From Patescibacteria group bacterium (GTDB taxonomy: Bacteria > Patescibacteriota > Microgenomatia > UBA1406 > GWC2-37-13), in the NCBI GenBank assembly GCA_943356515.1, contig CALRFM010000015.1:1-14164 (forward strand): a DNA stretch of 14,164 bases, written 5' to 3'. Below are positions 1 through 8,022 of the stretch, piece by piece. How positions within the stretch are numbered: the stretch's first letter is position 1; every line of letters begins with the position of its first letter. The translations under genes and the position numbers were made by a program. The notes below the pieces were generated by a model. That model saw nothing but the letters and a program-made list of their open reading frames with translations, made no database searches and had not been told where the DNA came from.

Positions 1-126
1 ACAGGTTGAAATAAATATTAACTAATTGAATGAGTAGATGAAGAGTACGTTATTGGCATTTCGAAGCAGTAGTTTTAGTTGATCTAGAATAAAATCTACC
101 TTGAACTTCATCACCTATTTTTAAGA

Positions 127-606
127 TTATCCTTGAAAATAAATCATCTTCTCTGGATCGATATAGGTAGGATTAAAAACCGTAAAAAATTCTCCTTTTG
201 TGTCACGCATTTTAATAGCAAATTGGAAATATAATCCCCTAATATCCTCTTCCATAGTAACTGAGGGCAATAACGATGGAGCGTGTTTACCAATCAGCCC
301 AAAGATATATTCATTAACCGGAGATTGTATTGTTTCTTCTCGACGCATAGCCTGTTGAGCATAACCATACAACAGCACAGCATGCGCTGGTAATGGTTTA
401 TTAGGATGTGGTATTGTCGACTCTAATTCTCGACGCGCTTGCATTTGTAAAAACTGCAGTTCTTCTACTGTTAATGCGGAATCTGCTGCACGCTCATAGA
501 TTTTTTCCCAATCACGAACACGTACTGGATTTACTAAATCAGTCCACAGTTCATGTAGTTTTCTTCCAATATCATCATATGGATATGGAAATCTTTCGTA
601 TAACAT
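127..606 (-). CDS. Uncharacterised 159-aa protein, last gene of the leftward cluster
   Basis: I do not recognise this protein. It has 159 residues and no signal peptide or membrane segment. The first 75 residues look helical and charged (around DWEKIYERAADSALTVEELQ and the following MQARRELES stretch). The C-terminal half is more mixed and ends in an aromatic-rich segment (FFTVFNPTYIDPEKMIYFQG). Seven of the first eleven residues are aromatic, proline or acidic, which is unusual. The ATG at 606-604 has no Shine-Dalgarno sequence. It is preceded by a good -35/-10 pair whose -10 ends 5 nt before the start, so it probably has its own leaderless transcript although it lies 45 nt behind the 683-aa gene. 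Function unknown; cluster membership is inferred from orientation and spacing. Confidence 0.75.
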   Translation of the reverse strand: MLYERFPYPYDDIGRKLHELWTDLVNPVRVRDWEKIYERAADSALTVEELQFLQMQARRELESTIPHPNKPLPAHAVLLYGYAQQAMRREETIQSPVNEYIFGLIGKHAPSLLPSVTMEEDIRGLYFQFAIKMRDTKGEFFTVFNPTYIDPEKMIYFQG

Positions 607-611
607 AGCCT

Positions 612-640
612 ATTATGCCAGATTACTATAGGATGTTCAA
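612..640 (-). promoter_or_regulatory. Probable promoter of the 159-aa gene
   Basis: On the minus strand TTGAAC (640-635) and CATAAT (617-612) are separated by exactly 17 bp. The -10 box also carries an upstream TGG (extended -10). Only 5 nt separate the -10 box from the ATG at 606, which predicts transcription starting at or just before the start codon. Confidence 0.6.
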
Positions 641-651
641 GTTGCTTGATT

Positions 652-2703
652 CTATTTTTTGGGGTTTTTTTTCATTACCAATTGAACTTTACCATTTCTA
701 AAAGAAAAACTAGTCTGATCTACTGGAATGCCTTCACCTGCTAATAACTCTTGTAATTTCTCTTCAATATCTGCACTCATGACTGTATCATCGATATTTA
801 TACCAACTATTGGTGATCCCGCTTTCCACAGCTTTACCTTTGCCCAGCCTTTTGGCCCCCTTCCATCATACTTAAATTGAGTTACTATTAATTTTCCATC
901 GTCATCCATACTCAAAGCAATAGAAACTTTCAAAGGTATATTATCCTTTTTGACAACAGGAGTTTCTTCAGTAGTGCTTAGATCTGCTTCTGCATCAAGC
1001 TTAATTTGATCACCATCCATGACTAATTCAAGTTTCTTCTCGTCGAAAGCCAATCCACTAACGTATCTTTTAATCTTATCAGCCTGGAGGGCTTGACTTA
1101 TAATTTGAGGCAATAACCCCTGCATATCTTCGGGACCCAGTGCCACATTGACCTGAGCACTTCCTCCATCAAATGCAGTTCGTATTTGATCTATGAGAGG
1201 TAGCTTGGGATCCAATCGTAATTCATAGGGAGGCTGAACTTTGGCAGGTTCTGGAGACTTAGCTGCCGCTGCTGGTTTAGCTTGTTGAGCTGCCGATTTT
1301 GGTTGCGCGGCTGTAGCTGCTTGCCGTTTTTGTACTGCTGCTCTTTCTCTTTCTGCATCAAGTGCTACTTGCAATATTGTTGAGATATTAGGCTGAGTGA
1401 GCCATGTATTGTAATTACTTCTTCGTTCAGGATCCAATAATGACCGTAGTGATTCTCGAACGTACGAGCATAATGCATCCATTTGTGCTCTTTGTTGGGG
1501 TGGTATTATAGAACTATTATAGTTACCTGTATTATATCGAATCAACATGGTATTTACCGCCTTCTTTATTTCATCATCACTTGCGGTTTGTTTAACTTCC
1601 AGCAGTTCATAGTAATTGGGGACTTGATAGGCATCAAAGAATTGTAAAATCTGCAGATTATTGTAAGTCTCATTAATTTGGGCTACTCCATCTGCATTAA
1701 ACTGCCAGGGTTGTTCGGCTGGTGTGGGAGGGTTAGTTGATGGCGTTGGCTCGAGTTTATGCTCTGGAGCTTCTCTCTCCTCGTCTAATACTTCATCAAT
1801 CGCGACATCTACTCCAGTCATATCTGTCCCATCATATTCTTCTATCATTTTTTGTACTCTCGCTATCTCTTCTGCAGTCATACTCCTTACTCCCTTCTCT
1901 TTAGTAAGATATCCTATTGTCGTATCGACTGCTGCAGGATCGTAGGTAAATAGGTGCTCAGTAGGTGCGGGAGGAGCTGCAGCTTCTGGAATAGTTTGTT
2001 GTACTTGATCTTGCTGTTCAACTGGAGCTGTAGATGATGGTGGTGTTGGCAAAACAACATGATCAGAATAATCTACTTGACTAGCTGGGACACCTGGTTG
2101 GGGTGGGGTGGTTGTATCTTTTTTTCTTTTCACCTGTGCGTAAAATACGCTTCCGTCTAGATCTTTCATTTTTACCTTACCACTTTGATCAATTGCTGGT
2201 CTAGCTCCATATTCCAAGTCATATTCTCTTTGAAGTGTCTGTGCTGTCCTGCCAGGCCATTTGCTACCATAAACTTCCAAATGGTACTGTCTGGCTACCA
2301 TTTCTGCCGCTAAAGGAGTATCATTGCGGTCTGATGACGGAGCTGGTGGTCGTGGGGTCGGCAGCGGAGTTGAAGTTTGTACTGCTTTTTTCACTTCTTC
2401 TGCTTGATGACGTAAATTTTGCTCTCTAGTCCTACCCAATTGTGCTACAACATCGTCTGGAGCTGGACCAGTAGGCGCCTCTCCTGCAGTAAACATTCCT
2501 TGAGGATATGCATTTGTCCACGGAGTAGCATCTGCTCGGAATTGTTGTTGAAAATCTAGCAGTGCGCCAGCTCTGTCTTCAGCCGATACTCCTGGTGCAG
2601 TGTACCTATCTACCAGAGGTTGTCTTACTTGCATTCTTTCAGATACAAGTGTTGCGATTATATCTGTTGGAGTAGCTGCGGGCGAACCCTCACCATTATT
2701 CAT
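652..2703 (-). CDS. 683-aa protein with a J-domain-like module lacking HPD
   Basis: Residues 1-110 are mostly helical. Residues 110-130, 197-250 and 312-335 are low-complexity Pro/Thr/Ala linkers. Residues 361-436 resemble a DnaJ J-domain: NYYELLEV, then DDEIKKAV and a helix ending RYN, then a third helix ending LLDPERRSNYN, which matches the usual L-DP-RR-YD end. The HPD loop that stimulates Hsp70 is replaced by NTGN (391-394), so this should be a scaffold or adaptor rather than a working co-chaperone. A Lys/Ala/Gln-rich linker (452-488) leads to a C-terminal domain (about 495-680) that looks rich in beta strands and that I cannot name. There is no signal peptide or membrane segment. The start overlaps the end of the 117-aa gene by 8 bp and has no Shine-Dalgarno sequence, so translation is probably coupled. 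The stop is TAG. Confidence is high that it is a gene, good for the J-like fold, and none for function. Confidence 0.85.
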   Translation of the reverse strand: MNNGEGSPAATPTDIIATLVSERMQVRQPLVDRYTAPGVSAEDRAGALLDFQQQFRADATPWTNAYPQGMFTAGEAPTGPAPDDVVAQLGRTREQNLRHQAEEVKKAVQTSTPLPTPRPPAPSSDRNDTPLAAEMVARQYHLEVYGSKWPGRTAQTLQREYDLEYGARPAIDQSGKVKMKDLDGSVFYAQVKRKKDTTTPPQPGVPASQVDYSDHVVLPTPPSSTAPVEQQDQVQQTIPEAAAPPAPTEHLFTYDPAAVDTTIGYLTKEKGVRSMTAEEIARVQKMIEEYDGTDMTGVDVAIDEVLDEEREAPEHKLEPTPSTNPPTPAEQPWQFNADGVAQINETYNNLQILQFFDAYQVPNYYELLEVKQTASDDEIKKAVNTMLIRYNTGNYNSSIIPPQQRAQMDALCSYVRESLRSLLDPERRSNYNTWLTQPNISTILQVALDAERERAAVQKRQAATAAQPKSAAQQAKPAAAAKSPEPAKVQPPYELRLDPKLPLIDQIRTAFDGGSAQVNVALGPEDMQGLLPQIISQALQADKIKRYVSGLAFDEKKLELVMDGDQIKLDAEADLSTTEETPVVKKDNIPLKVSIALSMDDDGKLIVTQFKYDGRGPKGWAKVKLWKAGSPIVGINIDDTVMSADIEEKLQELLAGEGIPVDQTSFSFRNGKVQLVMKKNPKK

Positions 2704-3049
2704 GATTAGTAGAATGACTACTATTAATTAACCCTTCAAGCTTCTTACGAACATCATCAAGACCGGCTTTATCGGTAGATTCATGTTTTATATTCTCAAT
2801 TTCTTTTGCCGTCTTTTCCTCCATCCTTTTATACAACGTACCATCGGTACTTACATCTCCTTCTGTAACTGCTTGTTGAATATTTTCTTGTAGTTTGAGT
2901 TCGTAATAGGTTGCAAAGGAACTCCATAATGTCCGCTCGACATCTGCACGAGTATCTACATCCATAGTGGGGAGCTCCTCCCTAAGTTTAACTTTAAATG
3001 CCGGCTCAAATGGCAATATGGCTATGATTTTTTCAGTACTTAGTTTCAT
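2696..3049 (-). CDS. Uncharacterised 117-aa helical protein
   Basis: I do not recognise this small protein. It is almost wholly helical by composition. A hydrophobic N-terminal part (IIAILPFEPAF, residues 8-18) is followed by amphipathic, charged helices to the end. It contains no cysteine and has no signal peptide. The N-terminal hydrophobic stretch is too short and too interrupted by proline for a transmembrane segment. It lies 16 nt downstream of the 1199-aa gene and overlaps the 683-aa gene by 8 bp, so the three are probably co-transcribed. The tight packing suggests a small partner subunit of one of its two large neighbours, but this is inference only. The ATG at 3049-3047 has no Shine-Dalgarno sequence. 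Confidence 0.75.
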   Translation of the reverse strand: MKLSTEKIIAILPFEPAFKVKLREELPTMDVDTRADVERTLWSSFATYYELKLQENIQQAVTEGDVSTDGTLYKRMEEKTAKEIENIKHESTDKAGLDDVRKKLEGLINSSHSTNHE

Positions 3050-3054
3050 ATGTA

Positions 3055-3065
3055 TATATAATATA
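3055..3065 (-). promoter_or_regulatory. Possible internal -10 box before the 117-aa gene
   Basis: The gap between the 1199-aa and 117-aa genes is an alternating TA tract. On the minus strand it contains TATATT (3065-3060) and TATATA (3060-3055), 10 and 5 nt from the ATG. I see no clear -35 box, and such tracts match -10 boxes by chance, so this is weak. Confidence 0.25.
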
Positions 3066-6000
3066 CTACGTTAACGTGACTCCCCTATGTATATAATCTT
3101 GAACAATCGACTGCATGGCGTGTTGTATTGAAGCTGGACTTAATGAAGGCGGCAGCGGTCCACCCGGCTGTCCAGGTGGTATACCAGCTAATCGTATTTG
3201 AATTGCCATAAAAGCCTCTGTTATAGTACTATTGGCAGGCAATCCAAGTCCTAAATTGGTATCGAGCTTTTGAGTTATTGCTTCCGGTTTAAATTGATCA
3301 TGAATAACTAATTTTTTAAACATTTCTTCTCGCTTATGGGCTTCTTTACTTTGATATCCCGTAAGGGCATTAAGGAGCTCATAATAGCTTCGTGGCAGTA
3401 CCCGCGGAGTTCCATTATCGTTCGATAATTCTCCTTTAGTGTGCTCGGTATCATCTAGTGGAACAAAATTATGCGATCCGTCAGTTTTGGCCAGTGACTG
3501 GGGCCCAGGACCAGCCCATTCCCACACCCATGGCAAGGTACGTGCTGTTTCTTGTGAAGCCATATCGTGTACTGTTTCTACAAAGAATCGGTCATCTGCC
3601 AAGTTTTCATGAGCGTGTTCAATCTCTTCGGTAAGTACTTCTGTTCGCTTGTCAATAACTTCTACAAAATCTTCATGAACAAAGGTATCGATGCGGATAT
3701 TGAATCTTCGTTTTGCTTCAGTTATCGCCCCTTGTGCAATTCCCTTCCTAAATGCAGTCCCATTCTCTGTAGATGGCCACCCTTGGGTAGCGTCCCGTCT
3801 GTGTATACGGTTTGCTTCTTGAAAAATTTCATTTTCTGACATAGATACTATATCTTTCTCTGACATGTTCCAAGCCACTAGGTTATCAAGAGCAGTAGGA
3901 GCAACAGGGATAATTTCAGGTCGATCAGCAAGCATTCGTGCTTCTAACATGGCTTGCGCTACTTCTTCCATATGCTCTGCATTCTTTTCTTTTTTCCACC
4001 CTACAGTATTCAGATGAGAATGTGCTGCATTAATACGTTCCATAACTTCGTGGATTTGAAGGGTTGCCAGATCGGCAGTCAAAAGTGTTGGCGGCGGCGG
4101 TAAGGCTGCATGAATGGTTGTGGTAATAGTTTCATGAGTCTTCACTCCATTCATAAGAGACTCTTGCAGTGCTTTCGTTTGGTCTGAATTTAGTTCTAAA
4201 TGCTTATCTGCAGCTTCTACTTTTGCTCTTAGCTCTTTCAATTTTGCAAGTGGATGTGCTTCATTATCTTTTTTTCTACCAAGAAGATCTTGTGCTTTAA
4301 GAGTTACGATATTTCCATCGATTGCCCGAATATGACGGGCCTTCGTAGTATTATAATTTTTGAGAGATTTTGCATATTCCTTGCTATCCTCAACTAAGGT
4401 TGAAAATCGAGCGGTGGTTGGTTTCCCAAGAGTTCGACTTGCATTAAACTGTTCAACCCAAAGCCCTTCCTCCTTTGCAATATGAGCCCACACTTGAGAA
4501 CGAACATTGAATATTCTTATGGCCTGGGCCTGAGCACTACGTGCTTCATCTTGAGTAAGAGGTCTTAATCCACTACCATCATCAACTTGCCCTACATAGC
4601 TAATAAGTTCCTCAGGACTGAGAGTAGTTAATACATCGCCATGATTTAACCCATTTGTTGAACTGTTGATTACTAAATCAAGTTCAGTTCTGGTAGGGGG
4701 TAAATATTGTTGAGATCGAGCTTCTGCCATAGCGGCAAATACCATTGTTCTTTTGGAGACGTTCTCATTTTCAGACTTGGGCCAGCCTTTGGTACTGTCT
4801 GCTTTATGAGCATCGTTTATCGCTTGCATCGCACCATTTAGATCTTCTCTACTTAGAACATCTACACCAATACCATATGAAGTAATGGTAGTAAAACTTC
4901 TCTCTCCATCTTGAAAATGACCAAAAATCACATCTCTTTGTACATTTGCTTCCTCGAGTTTATCTTCAACTTGCTTGAGCTCATCATGCATTTGCTGGAG
5001 CTTGTCTGGAGTCAAGTTTTCTCTTCTCTTTATCTCTGCGTCAATATCGTCGAGCGTTGCTGTTCCACGAACCAATCTATAATCACTTCCCAGATCTTTC
5101 CATGTCTCATCCAAATCTTCACGTGCCTGTAGATATTCCTCTATCTGTGTTTGAGTAGCTTCAACTTTTACTTTAAGATTTGTAAGCTCAGATTTCTCAT
5201 CAGTTGCCTTCTTGGTCATTTCGACTACTTTTTTTCCCTTTGTTTCGGCTGTTTCTCCTTTACCTGTACCAAAGCGGTTTTTTTGTTTTTCTAGTGAAGC
5301 AATATTATCTTTACGCTTTTTTTCTTTTGAAGGCTTGGTGCGTTCTTCAATAAGCTCTTGGGTAAGTTGTGCGTGCACTTCTCGTCGCGCTTGATGCCTC
5401 ATTTGAAGGAGCTCTACCTTTGTAGGATTGCCACCTTGAATTGCTTTTATCTCTTGAAACCTGCGCTCTAACGTATGTTCATGCACTGAACTGTTTCGCT
5501 CACCTTTTATTCCCATTCCCGCTCCAGGAACCCGGTCATATATATAATTAGCTTGTTCTGGAAATGCATCCAATGAATCTATGCCTATGCCCCATGATTC
5601 ATACACTGTAAGTCTGAGCATCATCATATCTACCAGTTCTTTTTGTTTTCTCGGTATATCTGAAGTCTGGTAAGTATCTACATTTGCTGAAAGTTGCACT
5701 TCATTTCCAACCACCATAAAATCGTTTGGATTTATGCCAAAGGCTTGCACCATAAACTCCCGCTCTATGGGGTCTTGTTGCATCATGGTGAGGCCTGTTG
5801 CAAATGCTTCTTGATCTATTTTGTAACCACCTTTTAATCCTTCACGTACTAATGCAGCGGCTCCACCCACAGCACCCACAACTCCACCACCCATTAGGCC
5901 ACCTACAACTCCTCCGCCAACTACAGATCCGAGACCAAATATTTTGGCTGCAGCAGCCCCAATACCTGCCCCGGCTGCCGTTGCACCACCCATCCATGCA

Positions 6001-6665
6001 GCTGCCTTACCATGCTTTCCAAGCCATTTGTTTAAATTACTTCGGTCAATATTTAAGAAACTAGAAAGACTACTATCTGCACGGTAACTTCGACTTGCAG
6101 TAGTATCGCGCCTTCTTCCATCTTTTTGTTCTGTGAGAACTCCAGCCAATCCAAGTGAATACATCTGTCTGGTAAGGGCTTTATCTAGGGTAAGCATGGC
6201 TACTTGCCAACCAACGCCAGTTTTACTTTCACTCTTTTTTCCTTCATCGCGCAATATGTTTCCAATTTTGTTGTAGTCCAATTCCCCTTCGGTGTCCATA
6301 ACCATGTTGAGAAGCGCTCCTTCTGCCTGATGCTCGGGACTTACAATAAGTGCATTAAACATGACGGGGTCACGTTTTCGGATATTTATAAGTGCCTGCA
6401 TTTGATTCCCTATTACTTGTGTCATCTGTTCATGCACTATTTGGGGAATATGTGCCATAGCTTCCACTTTTCCCCCTTCTTTATTGGTACCGCCAGGTAT
6501 CGTAAGCTTGTTTTTTTCTATACTATACGCCGTCTCCACGCCTGGATTAGTTTTGGGCTCTTTGCCACCTCGACGAAAGCGATTAAAAAAAGAGGGAGCA
6601 ACGCCCTCAGTTCCCATTGTTACTGCTTTGAGAATTTTAGGCGTTGGACCTTCGGATACTGCCAT
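3066..6665 (-). CDS. 1199-aa protein with glycine-zipper membrane hairpin, coiled coils and internal repeats
   Basis: This is the largest gene here and I do not recognise the family. Residues 1-60 are basic and disordered. Residues 68-215 are helical. Residues 221-274 form a Gly/Ala/Val-rich stretch with repeated GxxxG spacing and no charge except one Lys at 241, long enough for two membrane helices in a hairpin. Residues 395-580 are strongly charged and coiled-coil-like. Residues 604-986 carry four degenerate repeats in two pairs (604-727 and 866-986), separated by another helical Lys/Glu-rich stretch (760-840). Residues 1000-1045 are helical again. The tail (1160-1180) is Pro/Gly-rich. There is no cleavable signal peptide, so the zipper is the only obvious membrane contact. 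It is the first gene of the leftward cluster, with its start 48 bp from the divergent 433-aa gene. The ATG has no Shine-Dalgarno sequence. It might be a membrane-bound scaffold; function is unknown. Confidence 0.85.
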   Translation of the reverse strand: MAVSEGPTPKILKAVTMGTEGVAPSFFNRFRRGGKEPKTNPGVETAYSIEKNKLTIPGGTNKEGGKVEAMAHIPQIVHEQMTQVIGNQMQALINIRKRDPVMFNALIVSPEHQAEGALLNMVMDTEGELDYNKIGNILRDEGKKSESKTGVGWQVAMLTLDKALTRQMYSLGLAGVLTEQKDGRRRDTTASRSYRADSSLSSFLNIDRSNLNKWLGKHGKAAAWMGGATAAGAGIGAAAAKIFGLGSVVGGGVVGGLMGGGVVGAVGGAAALVREGLKGGYKIDQEAFATGLTMMQQDPIEREFMVQAFGINPNDFMVVGNEVQLSANVDTYQTSDIPRKQKELVDMMMLRLTVYESWGIGIDSLDAFPEQANYIYDRVPGAGMGIKGERNSSVHEHTLERRFQEIKAIQGGNPTKVELLQMRHQARREVHAQLTQELIEERTKPSKEKKRKDNIASLEKQKNRFGTGKGETAETKGKKVVEMTKKATDEKSELTNLKVKVEATQTQIEEYLQAREDLDETWKDLGSDYRLVRGTATLDDIDAEIKRRENLTPDKLQQMHDELKQVEDKLEEANVQRDVIFGHFQDGERSFTTITSYGIGVDVLSREDLNGAMQAINDAHKADSTKGWPKSENENVSKRTMVFAAMAEARSQQYLPPTRTELDLVINSSTNGLNHGDVLTTLSPEELISYVGQVDDGSGLRPLTQDEARSAQAQAIRIFNVRSQVWAHIAKEEGLWVEQFNASRTLGKPTTARFSTLVEDSKEYAKSLKNYNTTKARHIRAIDGNIVTLKAQDLLGRKKDNEAHPLAKLKELRAKVEAADKHLELNSDQTKALQESLMNGVKTHETITTTIHAALPPPPTLLTADLATLQIHEVMERINAAHSHLNTVGWKKEKNAEHMEEVAQAMLEARMLADRPEIIPVAPTALDNLVAWNMSEKDIVSMSENEIFQEANRIHRRDATQGWPSTENGTAFRKGIAQGAITEAKRRFNIRIDTFVHEDFVEVIDKRTEVLTEEIEHAHENLADDRFFVETVHDMASQETARTLPWVWEWAGPGPQSLAKTDGSHNFVPLDDTEHTKGELSNDNGTPRVLPRSYYELLNALTGYQSKEAHKREEMFKKLVIHDQFKPEAITQKLDTNLGLGLPANSTITEAFMAIQIRLAGIPPGQPGGPLPPSLSPASIQHAMQSIVQDYIHRGVTLT
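3708..4859 (-). repeat. Four degenerate ~45-residue repeats encoded inside the 1199-aa gene
   Basis: The units cover residues 604-650, 866-910 and 941-986, with a weaker fourth at 682-727. Aligned without gaps from the helix to the turn they share I-N-x-A-H, seven residues, then G-W. Examples are INDAHKADSTKGWP at 616-629, INAAHSHLNTVGW at 878-890, and ANRIHRRDATQGWP at 951-964. An E-N or N follows 4-5 residues after the Trp, and the unit closes with A-[MI]-x-E-A-[RK] 15-22 residues later. Units 1 and 3 share 11 of 31 positions from the His onward. The spacing between paired units is about 75-78 residues in both pairs, which suggests duplication of a two-unit block. Confidence 0.65.
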
Positions 6666-6713
6666 GAAATTATGGTAATTGATTTTCCATATAAATACAA
6701 CTACAATGAATTC
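6666..6713. promoter_or_regulatory. Divergent promoter region between the two arms of the cluster
   Basis: Only 48 bp separate the 1199-aa gene (-) from the 433-aa gene (+). On the + strand TTGATT (6679-6684), a 17-bp spacer and TACAAT (6702-6707) end 6 nt before the ATG at 6714. On the - strand the best match is TACCAT or the overlapping CATAAT, 6 or 3 nt before the ATG at 6665, with a poor TTGTAT 17 bp upstream of TACCAT. Both predicted transcripts would be leaderless, and two polymerases could hardly bind at once, so the arms may compete. Confidence 0.55.
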
Positions 6714-8015
6714 ATGAATGAAGCAGTTGCAGCACCGCCACTATCAGTAGATGTAAAACAATCAGAACCAGCTGTAGTGCCGCTTTCAGCTAAAATAGAC
6801 TTTTCAAATGAACCTGTTCAAGGCCCTATCACTGCAGAAAAACAAGCAGAGCTAGATTCTCTCAAGGAAGAACGACAAAGAACTGAAATAGATACGGTGG
6901 GAGACGCACTCCTGAAACAACATACAGGAGAAGTAAATAGAGTTCTTGCAGATAAAAAAACTACTCCAGAACAGCGAGCAGCATTAGAAAGTGCGCAAAG
7001 CACCAAAGCTCTTAAATTGATCGACTGGGTCCGAAATACACAAGCCGTCCAAGATGGAGGTGTTAGTTTAACAGGCGATGCTCCCGTTATTTACATTGGT
7101 GGAAAAGAATATAGACCTAAAACAATACTTAAGTTAGAGGGAGATGAATATACTTGTTTAGATTTCAATGGTCAAAAAATGCCCGTAGTCCATCGTAACC
7201 AACTTATGAACGCGCTTCTTATTTCTGAGCGTAGCGCTATAGTAGGTGTTCTTCCAACCGATGAACAAGGAGCTATGAATGCCTATATAGACTTACAAAT
7301 TGCACAAGCCAAAGGCGAAGAATACATACCGCCAAATACGGCGGTTGCCGATATAGAATCTGCAACCAAATCTGCAGGGTTTATTACCGCAGAAGTAGGA
7401 CGAAGTTTTGCCAAAAAGAATATCGCCGATGCAGCAAAACTTAAAGAAACACTTGACTTTCTAGAAGATAAGTCTATGCTCCTTCCGGATGAATTGGGTA
7501 CCGTAGTTGGATATTCAATAGATGTGGATGCAGTTCAAGCTACAGAAGCTGAATATAAAGTGGAAATTGATAAGTTGACAAAATCTCTTTCTAGTGCTCA
7601 AGCAATTCTTGATGCTGCTGACCCATCTCAAACAGATCTTATAGCACAGCTCAAACATGATGTTCAACAACTTACTATACTTAAACAACGCAAAGAAATA
7701 GAGATGAAAATTGAACTGGAGCAACTAGATAATGTAGCAAGCTCTGACGAAATGTTTACCCAATATTACGACATGATACTTGATGGCCAGATTTCCACCG
7801 ATATGGCCCGCCAATTTGCAGAAAGTGTAGAATCTGGAGAATTTGACGCTCTGCTTGCTACCATGAAAAAACAATTTGCAGAAGATCCTGTTAAATTATC
7901 ACGCCTCCAAGAATTAACAAAGCATATTAATGGGAAAAATACCCTTACCGTTGGAGCAATTCTTCTTGCAATTGTAAGTCTTATGGTCTTACAGGGTTCG
8001 CAAGGAAGCAAATAA
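6714..8015 (+). CDS. 433-aa protein with a single C-terminal membrane anchor
   Basis: I do not recognise the family. Residues 1-40 are Pro/Val/Glu-rich and probably disordered. Residues 40-110 are helical. Residues 118-175 could form a small beta domain (TGDAPVIYIGGKEY, then LKLEGDEYTCLDFNGQKMPV). Residues 275-340 are coiled-coil-like. Residues 411-427 (LTVGAILLAIVSLMVLQ) form a lone hydrophobic helix followed by six polar residues, as in a tail-anchored protein with a cytoplasmic N-terminus. I chose ATG 6714 because a -35/-10 pair ends 6 nt before it. ATG 6672 in the same frame would add 14 residues but would lie upstream of that promoter. The open frame also runs back to 6204, but that part is antisense to the neighbouring gene. 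The 196-aa gene follows after 7 nt, with a possible promoter of its own. Confidence 0.85.
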   Translation: MNEAVAAPPLSVDVKQSEPAVVPLSAKIDFSNEPVQGPITAEKQAELDSLKEERQRTEIDTVGDALLKQHTGEVNRVLADKKTTPEQRAALESAQSTKALKLIDWVRNTQAVQDGGVSLTGDAPVIYIGGKEYRPKTILKLEGDEYTCLDFNGQKMPVVHRNQLMNALLISERSAIVGVLPTDEQGAMNAYIDLQIAQAKGEEYIPPNTAVADIESATKSAGFITAEVGRSFAKKNIADAAKLKETLDFLEDKSMLLPDELGTVVGYSIDVDAVQATEAEYKVEIDKLTKSLSSAQAILDAADPSQTDLIAQLKHDVQQLTILKQRKEIEMKIELEQLDNVASSDEMFTQYYDMILDGQISTDMARQFAESVESGEFDALLATMKKQFAEDPVKLSRLQELTKHINGKNTLTVGAILLAIVSLMVLQGSQGSK

Positions 8016-8016
8016 T
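7988..8016 (+). promoter_or_regulatory. Possible promoter of the 196-aa gene inside the end of the 433-aa gene
   Basis: CTTACA (7988-7993), a 17-bp spacer and AATAAT (8011-8016) lie 6 nt before ATG 8023. The same geometry occurs at other starts here. A GGAAG at 8004-8008 is 14 nt from the ATG, too far for an ordinary ribosome binding site. Confidence 0.4.
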
Positions 8017-8022
8017 ACATAT

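Noticed and set aside
22..111. 29-codon minus-strand frame starting MKFKVDFILD downstream of the 159-aa gene
   Set aside because: It has no promoter, no usable ribosome binding site (AGGTG touches the ATG) and no recognisable sequence. The whole 1-126 stretch holds nothing else that I can support.
6204..6713. Upstream 170 codons of the long + strand frame that ends at 8015
   Set aside because: They lie antisense to the 5' part of the 1199-aa gene. Their composition (Cys/Phe/His-rich, no domain) is that of a shadow frame, and a promoter lies just before ATG 6714.
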